Part shown: positions 1-4,828 of the stretch, one piece after another | Layout: each line of letters opens with the position of its first letter | How positions within the stretch are numbered: position 1 is the first letter of the stretch | From: Oscillospiraceae bacterium | GTDB lineage: Bacteria; Bacillota; Clostridia; Oscillospirales; Ruminococcaceae | NCBI GenBank assembly: GCA_003453215.1 | Contig: DMMB01000066.1 | Span: 1-5,196, forward strand | Length of the DNA stretch: 5,196 nt | Reading direction: 5' to 3' | Program-made: the position numbers and the translations under genes | The notes under the pieces: model-generated | Seen by the model: only the letters and a program-made list of their open reading frames with translations | What the model was told of the DNA's origin: nothing | Databases searched by the model: none

Positions 1-67
1 GGCGGCGCAGCCGCCGCCGCGGGCGAAGCCCGCGGAAACCGCCCAAAGGGCGGTTTGGCCTGCGGCC
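1..67. repeat. Array of four adjacent GC-rich hairpins
   Basis: Four perfect inverted repeats follow one another almost without spacing, each with a 3-nt loop: 1-6/10-15 (6 bp, loop GCA), 17-24/28-35 (8 bp, loop GAA), 36-44/48-56 (9 bp, loop AAA) and 57-60/64-67 (4 bp, loop TGC). No open frame here looks like a real gene. The array resembles the intergenic palindromic (REP-like) elements common in GC-rich clostridia, and may also serve as a 3' processing or transcription barrier for a gene to the left of the window. The stems are read directly; the role is inference. The array may extend past the left edge. Confidence 0.6.
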
Positions 68-75
68 CGATTTTT
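57..75 (+). terminator. Possible weak rightward terminator at the end of the hairpin array
   Basis: The last hairpin of the array (GGCC-TGC-GGCC) is followed after CGA by five T residues at 71-75. This could end transcription arriving from a plus-strand gene outside the window. The stem is only 4 bp, so the call depends on the stronger hairpins just upstream helping. Confidence 0.3.
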
Positions 76-114
76 GCCCCGGCACAGACAAAGCCGCTTT
101 GCCGCCGCGGCAGC

Positions 115-156
115 GTAAAAAAGAAACCTGCCCGGAAACGGTGGGCGGGTAGGTTT
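115..156 (-). terminator. Intrinsic terminator of the kinase/zinc-ribbon operon
   Basis: AAACCTGCCCG (124-134) pairs with CGGGTAGGTTT (146-156), an 11-bp stem with one G-T pair and an 11-nt loop. Read on the minus strand, the stem is followed by TTTCTTTTTT, a good U-tract. It starts 3 nt after the stop codon of the zinc-ribbon gene, so it closes the leftward operon. Confidence 0.8.
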
Positions 157-158
157 GC

Positions 159-404
159 TTATTTTGGAGTCAGTGATTGGCCGCAGTATGGGCAGGTATC
201 GCCGCGCTCCCGGCCCAGATGCTTGCCGCAATGGGGGCAGCGCAGCACTGCAAAGTGAAAGGCCGTGGCGATGAGCCCCAGCAGGATGACTGCACAGCCG
301 AGGAAAAAGTTATTCGACAGGGTGAAAAGTACGGCACACACCAGCATGGCAATGACGAAACCATCAAACAGGCGGCGGGCGGTGGCAAGGGGCATTTTCT
401 TCAT
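159..404 (-). CDS. Small two-helix membrane protein with C-terminal zinc ribbon
   Basis: This 81-residue protein has unknown function. Residues about 13-29 and 33-54 are hydrophobic and predict two membrane segments. They are followed by a short polar tail with two cysteine pairs, CPHC at 56-59 and CPYC at 71-74, each followed by G: the knuckles of a zinc-ribbon (rubredoxin-like) fold. The tail is probably cytosolic, because bacterial zinc ribbons of this kind usually are; that orientation is inferred. The start was set at the ATG at 402-404 because GGAGGAG lies 8 nt upstream and the ATG overlaps the stop of the preceding kinase gene (ATGA), the sign of translational coupling. A TTG at 420-422 would add six residues but sits inside the ribosome binding site. 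The terminator follows directly. Zinc-ribbon membrane proteins of this size are common in Firmicutes and mostly uncharacterised. Confidence 0.72.
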   Translation of the reverse strand: MKKMPLATARRLFDGFVIAMLVCAVLFTLSNNFFLGCAVILLGLIATAFHFAVLRCPHCGKHLGRERGDTCPYCGQSLTPK

Positions 405-1330
405 GGGTGCATCTCCTCCCAAAATTCCGGCAGCGAGGGGCAGCAGGCCTCATCGGTTTGGATGGTGAGGGCGGCCAGACGGGTACCGGCAGCAACGGAC
501 TTACTAAGGGAGAGCCCGCGCGTTAATCCGGCGACGACACCGGAGAAAAAGGCATCCCCGGCACCGGTGGAATCCACCATTTCCACCCGATGGGCAGGAC
601 AATGACCGGCATCCCCGGTGATACTATCATAGTAGACGCTGCCAGCGGAGCCGAGGGTGACAACCATGCTGCGCAGCCCCATGCCGCGGCCATACTGCAA
701 GATGGTTTCTACTGCAGCATCGGGATCGGTGCGAGAAACGGGGTGGTGCAGCAGCCGTTCGGCTTCAATATCATTGCAGATAAAGCAGCGGGTGTGGCGC
801 AGCAGGTCGGGGCGGCGCTGCACGACGCTCATATTGGCAGAAATACAGTAGAGATCCTTATGGTATTTTTCGCACAGGGCAACAATCCATTCGCTGAGTT
901 CTTCTCCCATATCCATTTCCAGGCAAACGCTATCCGCCCCGGAAACGATTTCCTCGCCTTTTTCCTGCAGATAATGGGCTAAGGGCTCGGTATCGGGCAT
1001 TTGGCTGGTGCTGCCGGCCAGGTCGCCTTTTTCATCCATCACGGCCAGCCACAGGCCTATGCCGTTTTGCGGCACTCGGATACTATAGCGCAGATCAATT
1101 TTTTGGGCTTCCAGCCGTTCCATGGCTTCCCGGCTCATGGGGGTAGTATCCCCCAGGGTGACAAAGGTGACAGGGGTGCCGATGCGCGCCATGTCTTCGG
1201 CGACATTGCGGGCCACGCCGCCGTGGACAAAGCGGATGCTGCCCAGATTGGTGCCGGTGGCATGGTATTCCCCCAGTGGGAAACCCTTGATATCAACAAA
1301 AATGACGCCCATAATGACGGTGCCAGGCAT
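401..1330 (-). CDS. PfkB-family carbohydrate/nucleoside kinase
   Basis: This 309-residue protein is a ribokinase/PfkB-type kinase that would transfer phosphate from ATP to a sugar or nucleoside hydroxyl in the cytoplasm. Seen directly: an N-terminal strand with a substrate-type Asp (VDIKG, D13), the glycine-rich GGVARNVAEDMARIG at 37-51 (first PfkB signature), CNDIEAE at 185-191 with the NxxE magnesium motif, TLGSAG at 225-230, and DSTGAGDAF at 253-261 with the anion hole and catalytic base D259. Length is normal for the family and all key residues are present, so it should be active. The segment GSIRFVHGGVARN resembles the pseudouridine-kinase branch (E. coli YeiC has a similar GKIKF...GGVGRN run), but no pseudouridine glycosidase gene is visible, so substrate stays open. 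The start at 1330 is chosen because AAGGAGG lies 9 nt upstream; a longer frame to 1426 would cross the promoter. Its stop overlaps the zinc-ribbon gene. Confidence 0.92.
   Translation of the reverse strand: MPGTVIMGVIFVDIKGFPLGEYHATGTNLGSIRFVHGGVARNVAEDMARIGTPVTFVTLGDTTPMSREAMERLEAQKIDLRYSIRVPQNGIGLWLAVMDEKGDLAGSTSQMPDTEPLAHYLQEKGEEIVSGADSVCLEMDMGEELSEWIVALCEKYHKDLYCISANMSVVQRRPDLLRHTRCFICNDIEAERLLHHPVSRTDPDAAVETILQYGRGMGLRSMVVTLGSAGSVYYDSITGDAGHCPAHRVEMVDSTGAGDAFFSGVVAGLTRGLSLSKSVAAGTRLAALTIQTDEACCPSLPEFWEEMHP
413..419 (-). promoter_or_regulatory. Ribosome binding site inside the kinase gene
   Basis: GGAGGAG on the minus strand, 8 nt before the ATG at 404. It lies within the last codons of the kinase gene and decides between the ATG and the upstream TTG as start of the zinc-ribbon protein. 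Confidence 0.75.
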
Positions 1331-1339
1331 AATGACGTT

Positions 1340-1346
1340 CCTCCTT
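1340..1346 (-). promoter_or_regulatory. Ribosome binding site of the PfkB-family kinase
   Basis: AAGGAGG on the minus strand, 9 nt before the ATG at 1330. It rules in this ATG over upstream in-frame start codons. Confidence 0.85.
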
Positions 1347-1384
1347 GGAGCGGGATGGGGGTATGAAAAACTTTTCTGTGGGGT

Positions 1385-1393
1385 ATTGTAGCA
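1385..1393 (-). promoter_or_regulatory. Leftward extended -10 promoter for the kinase operon
   Basis: Read on the minus strand, TGC-TACAAT forms an extended -10 element (hexamer at 1385-1390). No good -35 is seen 17 nt upstream (about TTCCTT), which fits extended -10 promoters. A start near 1378 would give a leader of about 48 nt with the ribosome binding site near its end. No operator or riboswitch fold is evident in so short a leader. Confidence 0.55.
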
Positions 1394-1508
1394 TATTTTG
1401 CAGGGAAAAGGAATGGCCCGGGACACTTTGGAAAAGAAAAATGAAGTTTAGGGAGAGATAAAACGGAAATACAACGGGAAGAAACCATTTTGGAAGAAAA
1501 AACACCCT

Positions 1509-1536
1509 TGCCAAAGCGGGAAAAACGCGTTACAAT
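1509..1536 (+). promoter_or_regulatory. SOS promoter of the polymerase operon (-35/-10)
   Basis: TTGCCA (1509-1514) and TACAAT (1531-1536) are separated by 16 nt, a good sigma-A type promoter. Transcription would begin near 1543, just ahead of the LexA box. This placement means coding cannot start at the upstream TTG codons at 1490 or 1508 on this transcript. Confidence 0.7.
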
Positions 1537-1550
1537 AAGAAGCAAGAAAA

Positions 1551-1562
1551 GAACAAATGTTC
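1551..1562 (+). promoter_or_regulatory. LexA (SOS) box GAAC-N4-GTTC
   Basis: GAACAAATGTTC matches the Gram-positive LexA/DinR operator core (GAAC-N4-GTTC; Bacillus consensus CGAACRNRYGTTYG) in both half-sites. It lies about 8-20 nt downstream of the predicted transcription start, where bound LexA would block promoter clearance. It stands directly ahead of a translesion polymerase gene, the expected regulon member. Core match is seen; repression is inferred. Confidence 0.82.
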
Positions 1563-1577
1563 ATACACGAGGGAGAA

Positions 1578-1585
1578 GGGGGGAG
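1578..1585 (+). promoter_or_regulatory. Purine-rich ribosome binding site that points to an ACG start
   Basis: GGGGGGAG, within a longer purine run from 1570, ends 6 nt before the in-frame ACG at 1592-1594. No ATG, GTG, TTG or CTG lies in frame at a usable distance downstream before the first catalytic motif. Confidence 0.5.
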
Positions 1586-1591
1586 ACCCAA

Positions 1592-3088
1592 ACGGAGAAA
1601 TGTTATATAGCCATTGATTTGAAGTCATTTTTTGCTTCGGTGGAGTGTGTGGAACGGGGCCTGAACCCCATGACGACCAACCTGGTGGTGGCCGATGCCG
1701 GGCGTACCGAAAAAACCATTTGTCTGGCGGTTTCTCCTGCGCTGAAGGCCTATGGGCTGCCGGGACGTGCCCGACTTTTTGAGGTGGTGCAGAAGGTGCG
1801 GGAGGTGAATGCCGGGCGGCGGTACCGGGCACCGGGCCGTATCTTTACGGGAAAATCGCACCAGGCGCCGGAACTGGCAGCAGATCCTTCCCTGGAGCTG
1901 GACTATATTGTGGCGCCGCCGCAGATGGCCCATTACCTGAAAATAAGCACCGAAATATACCACACCTACCTGAAGTATGTGGCGCCGGAGGACATTCATG
2001 TTTATTCCATCGATGAGGTATTTATTGATGCGACCCCTTACCTGAAAACTTACCGGCTGACGGCCCGCGAATTTGCCATGCGGCTGATTTTGGATGTGTT
2101 GAAAACCACCGGCATTACAGCTACGGCGGGGATAGGCACGAACCTGTATCTGTGCAAGGTGGCCATGGATATTGTGGCCAAGCACATTAACGCCGATAAA
2201 AACGGGGTACGGATAGCCCAACTGAATGAAATGACCTATCGGCGCCTGCTGTGGGAACACCGTCCTCTGACGGATTTTTGGCGGGTGGGGCCGGGGACGG
2301 CACGCAAGCTGGAAGCGGCCGGAATGTTCACCATGGGGGATATTGCCCTGCGGGCCGAATGGGACGAGGAGTGGTTTTACCGCACCTTTGGGGTGAATGC
2401 CGGGCTGCTGCTGGACCATGTATGGGGAGTGGAGCCCTGTACCATTGCGGATATTAAGTCGTATCGGCCGGCTTCCTGCAGTCTGGGGGGCGGGCAGGTG
2501 CTGCACTGCCCCTATCCCAATGAAAAAGCCCGGCTTATCCTGCGGGAAATGACCGAGGTGCTGGCACTGGAGCTGGTGGAAAAACGGCTGGTGGCCGACC
2601 AGGTGGTATTGACGGTGGGATATGATATTGATAACCTGAACGGCCCGACCGAAAACTACCGGGGAGAAGTGACAACCGACCGCTATGGCCGCAAAGTGCC
2701 GAAGCAGGCCCATGGCAGCGAAAATCTGGGACGGCAGACGGCCTCCCAAAAACTGATGACCGAGGCAATGCTGCGGCTGTTTGACCGTATTACCGACCCG
2801 ACGCTGCTCATTCGCCGCCTGAATATTGTGGCAAATCACGTAATTCCGCAAAGCGAAGCGGCACCGCCGCCGGAGGCGATGCAGCTTTCCCTCTTTGGCG
2901 ATGCGGCGGAACAGGTGCAGCAAGCAGAAGCCCAGGAGGCGGAACTGGAACGGGAACAGCACCGGCAGGAGGCCATTATCAGCATAAAAAACCGATATGG
3001 GAAAAATGCTATCCTGAAGGGAAGCAGTTACCTGGAGGGGGCAACCGCCCGGGACCGCAATAAACAGATTGGGGGACACAAGGCATGA
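1592..3088 (+). CDS. Y-family translesion DNA polymerase (UmuC/UvrX-like)
   Basis: About 498 residues if read from ACG at 1592. The enzyme would copy damaged DNA with low fidelity during the SOS response. Seen: motif I YIAIDLKSFFASVE with metal ligand D9 and steric-gate F14; SIDEVFID with catalytic D141 and E142; the finger/palm run TAGIGTNLYLCKVAMDIVAKH (178-198); a helix-hairpin-helix-like thumb with VGPGTARKLEAAGM (about 232-245); little-finger domain to about 415; the beta-clamp motif QLSLF (431-435); and a conserved tail with RYGKNAILKG and ERN-like ARDRNKQIGGHKA. All catalytic residues are present and the 3' end is complete. It overlaps the YolD-like gene by ATGA and is preceded by an SOS promoter. 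The start is unusual: family members I recall begin M-x-K-x-YIAIDLKSF, which aligns an initiator Met exactly with this ACG. The frame is open back to TTG at 1490, but that lies upstream of the promoter -10. Function is sure, start is not. Confidence 0.93.
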   Translation, partial: TEKCYIAIDLKSFFASVECVERGLNPMTTNLVVADAGRTEKTICLAVSPALKAYGLPGRARLFEVVQKVREVNAGRRYRAPGRIFTGKSHQAPELAADPSLELDYIVAPPQMAHYLKISTEIYHTYLKYVAPEDIHVYSIDEVFIDATPYLKTYRLTAREFAMRLILDVLKTTGITATAGIGTNLYLCKVAMDIVAKHINADKNGVRIAQLNEMTYRRLLWEHRPLTDFWRVGPGTARKLEAAGMFTMGDIALRAEWDEEWFYRTFGVNAGLLLDHVWGVEPCTIADIKSYRPASCSLGGGQVLHCPYPNEKARLILREMTEVLALELVEKRLVADQVVLTVGYDIDNLNGPTENYRGEVTTDRYGRKVPKQAHGSENLGRQTASQKLMTEAMLRLFDRITDPTLLIRRLNIVANHVIPQSEAAPPPEAMQLSLFGDAAEQVQQAEAQEAELEREQHRQEAIISIKNRYGKNAILKGSSYLEGATARDRNKQIGGHKA

Positions 3089-3492
3089 ACGAGCGCTATG
3101 AGAAGATTATAGGGCGAGGGAGACGCTATTCCCCCAAGCACCCGCCCATTTCGAACCTGGAAAGGGCGGCGCAATTTGCGCCTTTTGCCGCGCTGGATGG
3201 CCATGGGGAGGCCCTGCTGGAAACAGCCCGTGTGACTGAGCACGAAACAGAGCTGACCGAAGAAGAAAAGGCCAGACTGGACCAAAAGCTGCAGCGCCTG
3301 CAGAAGCGGCTGGCCATGCAGCCGGAGGTGACGGTGGGCTATTTTCAGCCGGATGAACGAAAAGCGGGCGGCGCCTACCTGACAAAGACAGCCTGCCTGA
3401 AAAGAATAGAGGAATCCCCGGCCATGCTGCGCTTTACCGATGGCAGCGGGATCCCCATAGAACAGATCCGGTGGGTGGCAGGTACCGACTGA
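3085..3492 (+). CDS. YolD-like protein, partner gene of the Y-family polymerase
   Basis: This 135-residue protein matches the YolD-like family found beside Y-family polymerases in Firmicutes (as in the yolD-uvrX and yqjX-yqjW pairs of Bacillus). Characteristic segments are LERAAQFAPFAALDGHGEAL (25-44), a charged helix about 57-76 that may form a coiled coil, YFQPDERKAGGAYLT (86-100), and FTDGSGIPIEQI (117-128). Its biochemical role is not established; the tight pairing suggests it acts with or regulates the polymerase. The ATG overlaps the polymerase stop (ATGA at 3085-3088), so translation is probably coupled, and both genes share the SOS promoter. No signal peptide or membrane segment is present, so it is cytosolic. 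Length is normal for the clostridial branch. No terminator follows its stop. Confidence 0.85.
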   Translation: MNERYEKIIGRGRRYSPKHPPISNLERAAQFAPFAALDGHGEALLETARVTEHETELTEEEKARLDQKLQRLQKRLAMQPEVTVGYFQPDERKAGGAYLTKTACLKRIEESPAMLRFTDGSGIPIEQIRWVAGTD

Positions 3493-3496
3493 TGTG

Positions 3497-3525
3497 TGGA
3501 CAAACGCGGCGGTATGAAGTATAAT
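3497..3525 (+). promoter_or_regulatory. Near-consensus promoter for the phosphatase operon
   Basis: TGGACA (3497-3502, five of six matches to TTGACA) and TATAAT (3520-3525, perfect) are 17 nt apart. Transcription would start near 3532, giving a leader of about 26 nt with GGAGAGGAG in it. The -35 begins 4 nt after the YolD-like stop codon, and no SOS box lies nearby. Confidence 0.8.
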
Positions 3526-3557
3526 AGGGGGCAGCTGACAGGAGAGGAGCAGAAAGC

Positions 3558-4013
3558 GTGCGAAGTGTTTTACTGGTGTGCCACGGCAATATTTGCCGCA
3601 GCCCCATGGCGGCAACCCTGATGCGGGTTATGGCGGAAGCGGCCGGCTGGGGCGATTCCCTGTGGGTGGATAGCTGCGGGGTAAGCGGTGAGGAAGAGGG
3701 CAACCCGATGGATAAGCGAGCCATTGCGGTACTGCTGGCCCACGGAATTCGACCGGCGAAGCATGAGGCCAGGCGCTTTTCCCGCTCCGATTATGCGCTG
3801 TATGATGATATTCTGTGCATGGAGGAACGCAACCGGCGGGGGCTGCTGCGATTGACCGACGGCGACCCGCAGGGAAAAATACGGCTGCTGCTGGATTATA
3901 CCGAGGATCCCCATGATATAGAAGACCCATGGTATACCGGCGATTTTGAAAAGGCCTACCGGGAAATACGGGAAGGCTGCACCGGCTATCTGCGGCAATT
4001 TCGGCTGAAGTAA
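3558..4013 (+). CDS. Low-molecular-weight protein tyrosine phosphatase
   Basis: This 151-residue cytosolic enzyme hydrolyses phosphotyrosine (or phosphoarginine, as in B. subtilis YwlE) on proteins. The P-loop CHGNICRSP lies at residues 8-16, with nucleophile C8, R14 and S15 in the C-x5-R-S pattern. The general acid is D123 in DPWY (123-126), matching the family's DPxY signature. The stretch between, with NPMDKRAIAVLLAHGI (about 49-64), is the usual family middle. Length is typical and nothing is missing. The start is GTG at 3558, 8 nt after GGAGAGGAG (3541-3549), placing the P-loop at the usual distance from the N-terminus. It is the first gene of a two-gene unit with its own promoter and is followed 12 nt later by a membrane protein gene. 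No tyrosine kinase or exopolysaccharide gene is in view, so the substrate cannot be named. Confidence 0.93.
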   Translation: MRSVLLVCHGNICRSPMAATLMRVMAEAAGWGDSLWVDSCGVSGEEEGNPMDKRAIAVLLAHGIRPAKHEARRFSRSDYALYDDILCMEERNRRGLLRLTDGDPQGKIRLLLDYTEDPHDIEDPWYTGDFEKAYREIREGCTGYLRQFRLK

Positions 4014-4025
4014 AGGAGAACCCCT

Positions 4026-4682
4026 ATGAGAAAAGAAAAGAAGATTGTGGCGCTGCTGCTGGCAGTGATTATGCTGGCAGTTTTGGCTGTCCCGGCCCTG
4101 GCGCTGGATAGCTATGAACTGTTTGCCCGCTGGGAGCAGGACGGCTATCCGGAAGATGTAACCGGCGTTTTTTACAATACAGAAACGAAATGTTTGGCGA
4201 TTGTGCTGACCAATAATACCGAAGCGCGCCAAAAAGAACTGCGCGACACCCTGACCGATGGCGATACGCTGACCTTCTTTGCCGGAGAGTACAGCCACGC
4301 CCAGTTGGCAGAGTGCGCAGATGTGATCCGACAGGATCTGGCGGAAAATGGCCCGGAAGCTGCAGTTTCCATTGGCTGGGGGGCAAACGGCGGCTACGGC
4401 CCGGAGGGAAAGGACTTCCGGGTGGTGGTAAAAGCCCCCCAAGAGGAGGTGACCGCGCTGACCGAACGCTATGCGGAGTACGGTGAACTGGTTGCCGTAG
4501 AGGAAAACAGTATAACCGCAGCACCGGAAGAGACGACCCCGGAACAGCCTGAAAAGCAGGGCCTTTCCGATTGGGGGATCATTGGCATTGCGGCGATTGT
4601 AGCGGTGGCATTTATTATTGTTATTACGGTGGTAGGCAACAAAAAGCGCGCGAAGAAGGAAAAGGAAACAATCCAGCTGTAA
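4026..4682 (+). CDS. Unrecognised exported single-pass membrane protein
   Basis: I do not recognise a family for this 218-residue protein. Residues 1-26 form a signal peptide: basic start (RKEKK), a long hydrophobic core and an ALA cleavage site at 24-26. Residues 27 to about 165 form a mixed alpha/beta outer domain with two cysteines (C56, C97) that could form a disulfide, and a glycine-rich GWGANGGYGPEGKD stretch at 118-130. A Pro/Glu/Thr-rich linker (about 165-178) leads to a hydrophobic segment at about 183-204 and a strongly basic tail (NKKRAKKEKE). This predicts a type I membrane protein with the main domain outside and a 14-residue cytosolic tail. AAGGAG lies 7 nt before the ATG, and the gene follows the phosphatase by 12 nt, so they form one operon. 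The closing terminator is directly downstream. A sensor or cell-surface role is only a guess. Confidence 0.8.
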   Translation: MRKEKKIVALLLAVIMLAVLAVPALALDSYELFARWEQDGYPEDVTGVFYNTETKCLAIVLTNNTEARQKELRDTLTDGDTLTFFAGEYSHAQLAECADVIRQDLAENGPEAAVSIGWGANGGYGPEGKDFRVVVKAPQEEVTALTERYAEYGELVAVEENSITAAPEETTPEQPEKQGLSDWGIIGIAAIVAVAFIIVITVVGNKKRAKKEKETIQL

Positions 4683-4683
4683 G

Positions 4684-4727
4684 AAAAACCCCGGGACTTC
4701 TGAGAAGTTCCGGGGGAATTTTATTTT
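4684..4727. terminator. Strong bidirectional intrinsic terminator
   Basis: CCCCGGGACTTC (4689-4700) pairs with GAAGTTCCGGGG (4704-4715) around a TGA loop, a 12-bp stem with one G-T pair. On the plus strand it is followed by AATTTTATTTT. On the minus strand the stem is followed by TTTTTCTTA (complement of the A-run at 4684-4688). It can therefore stop both the phosphatase operon and leftward transcription from the right end. Confidence 0.88.
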
Positions 4728-4742
4728 GCGATTGGTTTTCAT

Positions 4743-4811
4743 TTAGGCGACCGGCAGGCTGAGATGGCAATCTTCGTGCCAATCGCTGCAATTATACTCG
4801 ATTATAAATCC
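4743..4811 (-). pseudogene. Possible C-terminal remnant of a gene
   Basis: On the minus strand a short open frame of 22 codons ends in TAA at 4743-4745 and reads GFIIEYNCSDWHEDCHLSLPVA. An in-frame TAA (4812-4814) closes it upstream and there is no start codon. Its stop lies close to the leftward face of the terminator at 4684-4715, the usual place for a gene end. Its codons (GCC, GTC, CCG, CTG, AGC) fit the GC-rich part of the window better than the AT-rich gene to its right. It could be what is left of a gene cut by the AT-rich segment. A chance open frame of this size is quite possible. Confidence 0.25.
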
Positions 4812-4828
4812 TTACTGTTTTATTTAGC

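Noticed and set aside
1331..1426. Longer N-terminus for the PfkB-family kinase
   Set aside because: It would cover the promoter and ribosome binding site, and the family sequence begins at the downstream ATG.
1490..1591. Longer polymerase start at TTG 1490, adding 34 residues
   Set aside because: It lies upstream of the -10 box and LexA box, has no match to the family N-terminus, and has no good ribosome binding site. It cannot be fully excluded if another promoter exists.
1600..1617. ATG at 1600 as polymerase start
   Set aside because: It is in another frame and reaches a stop after five codons.
1625..3079. Long minus-strand open frame opposite the polymerase gene (484 codons)
   Set aside because: It is a shadow: the opposite frame encodes a complete polymerase with all motifs, while this one has no recognisable domain or good ribosome binding site. 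GC-rich codon use often leaves such open antisense frames.
3570..4742. Long minus-strand open frame opposite the phosphatase and membrane protein genes (390 codons)
   Set aside because: It runs opposite two clear genes and through the bidirectional terminator, with no family features.
4728..4786. Inverted repeat GCGATTGG / CCAATCGC 43 nt apart, and TGGCA/TGCCA at 4765-4769/4777-4781
   Set aside because: Eight matched bases at this distance may be chance, there is no transposase or target duplication, and the inner stem lies in the possible remnant frame. No attachment site could be supported.
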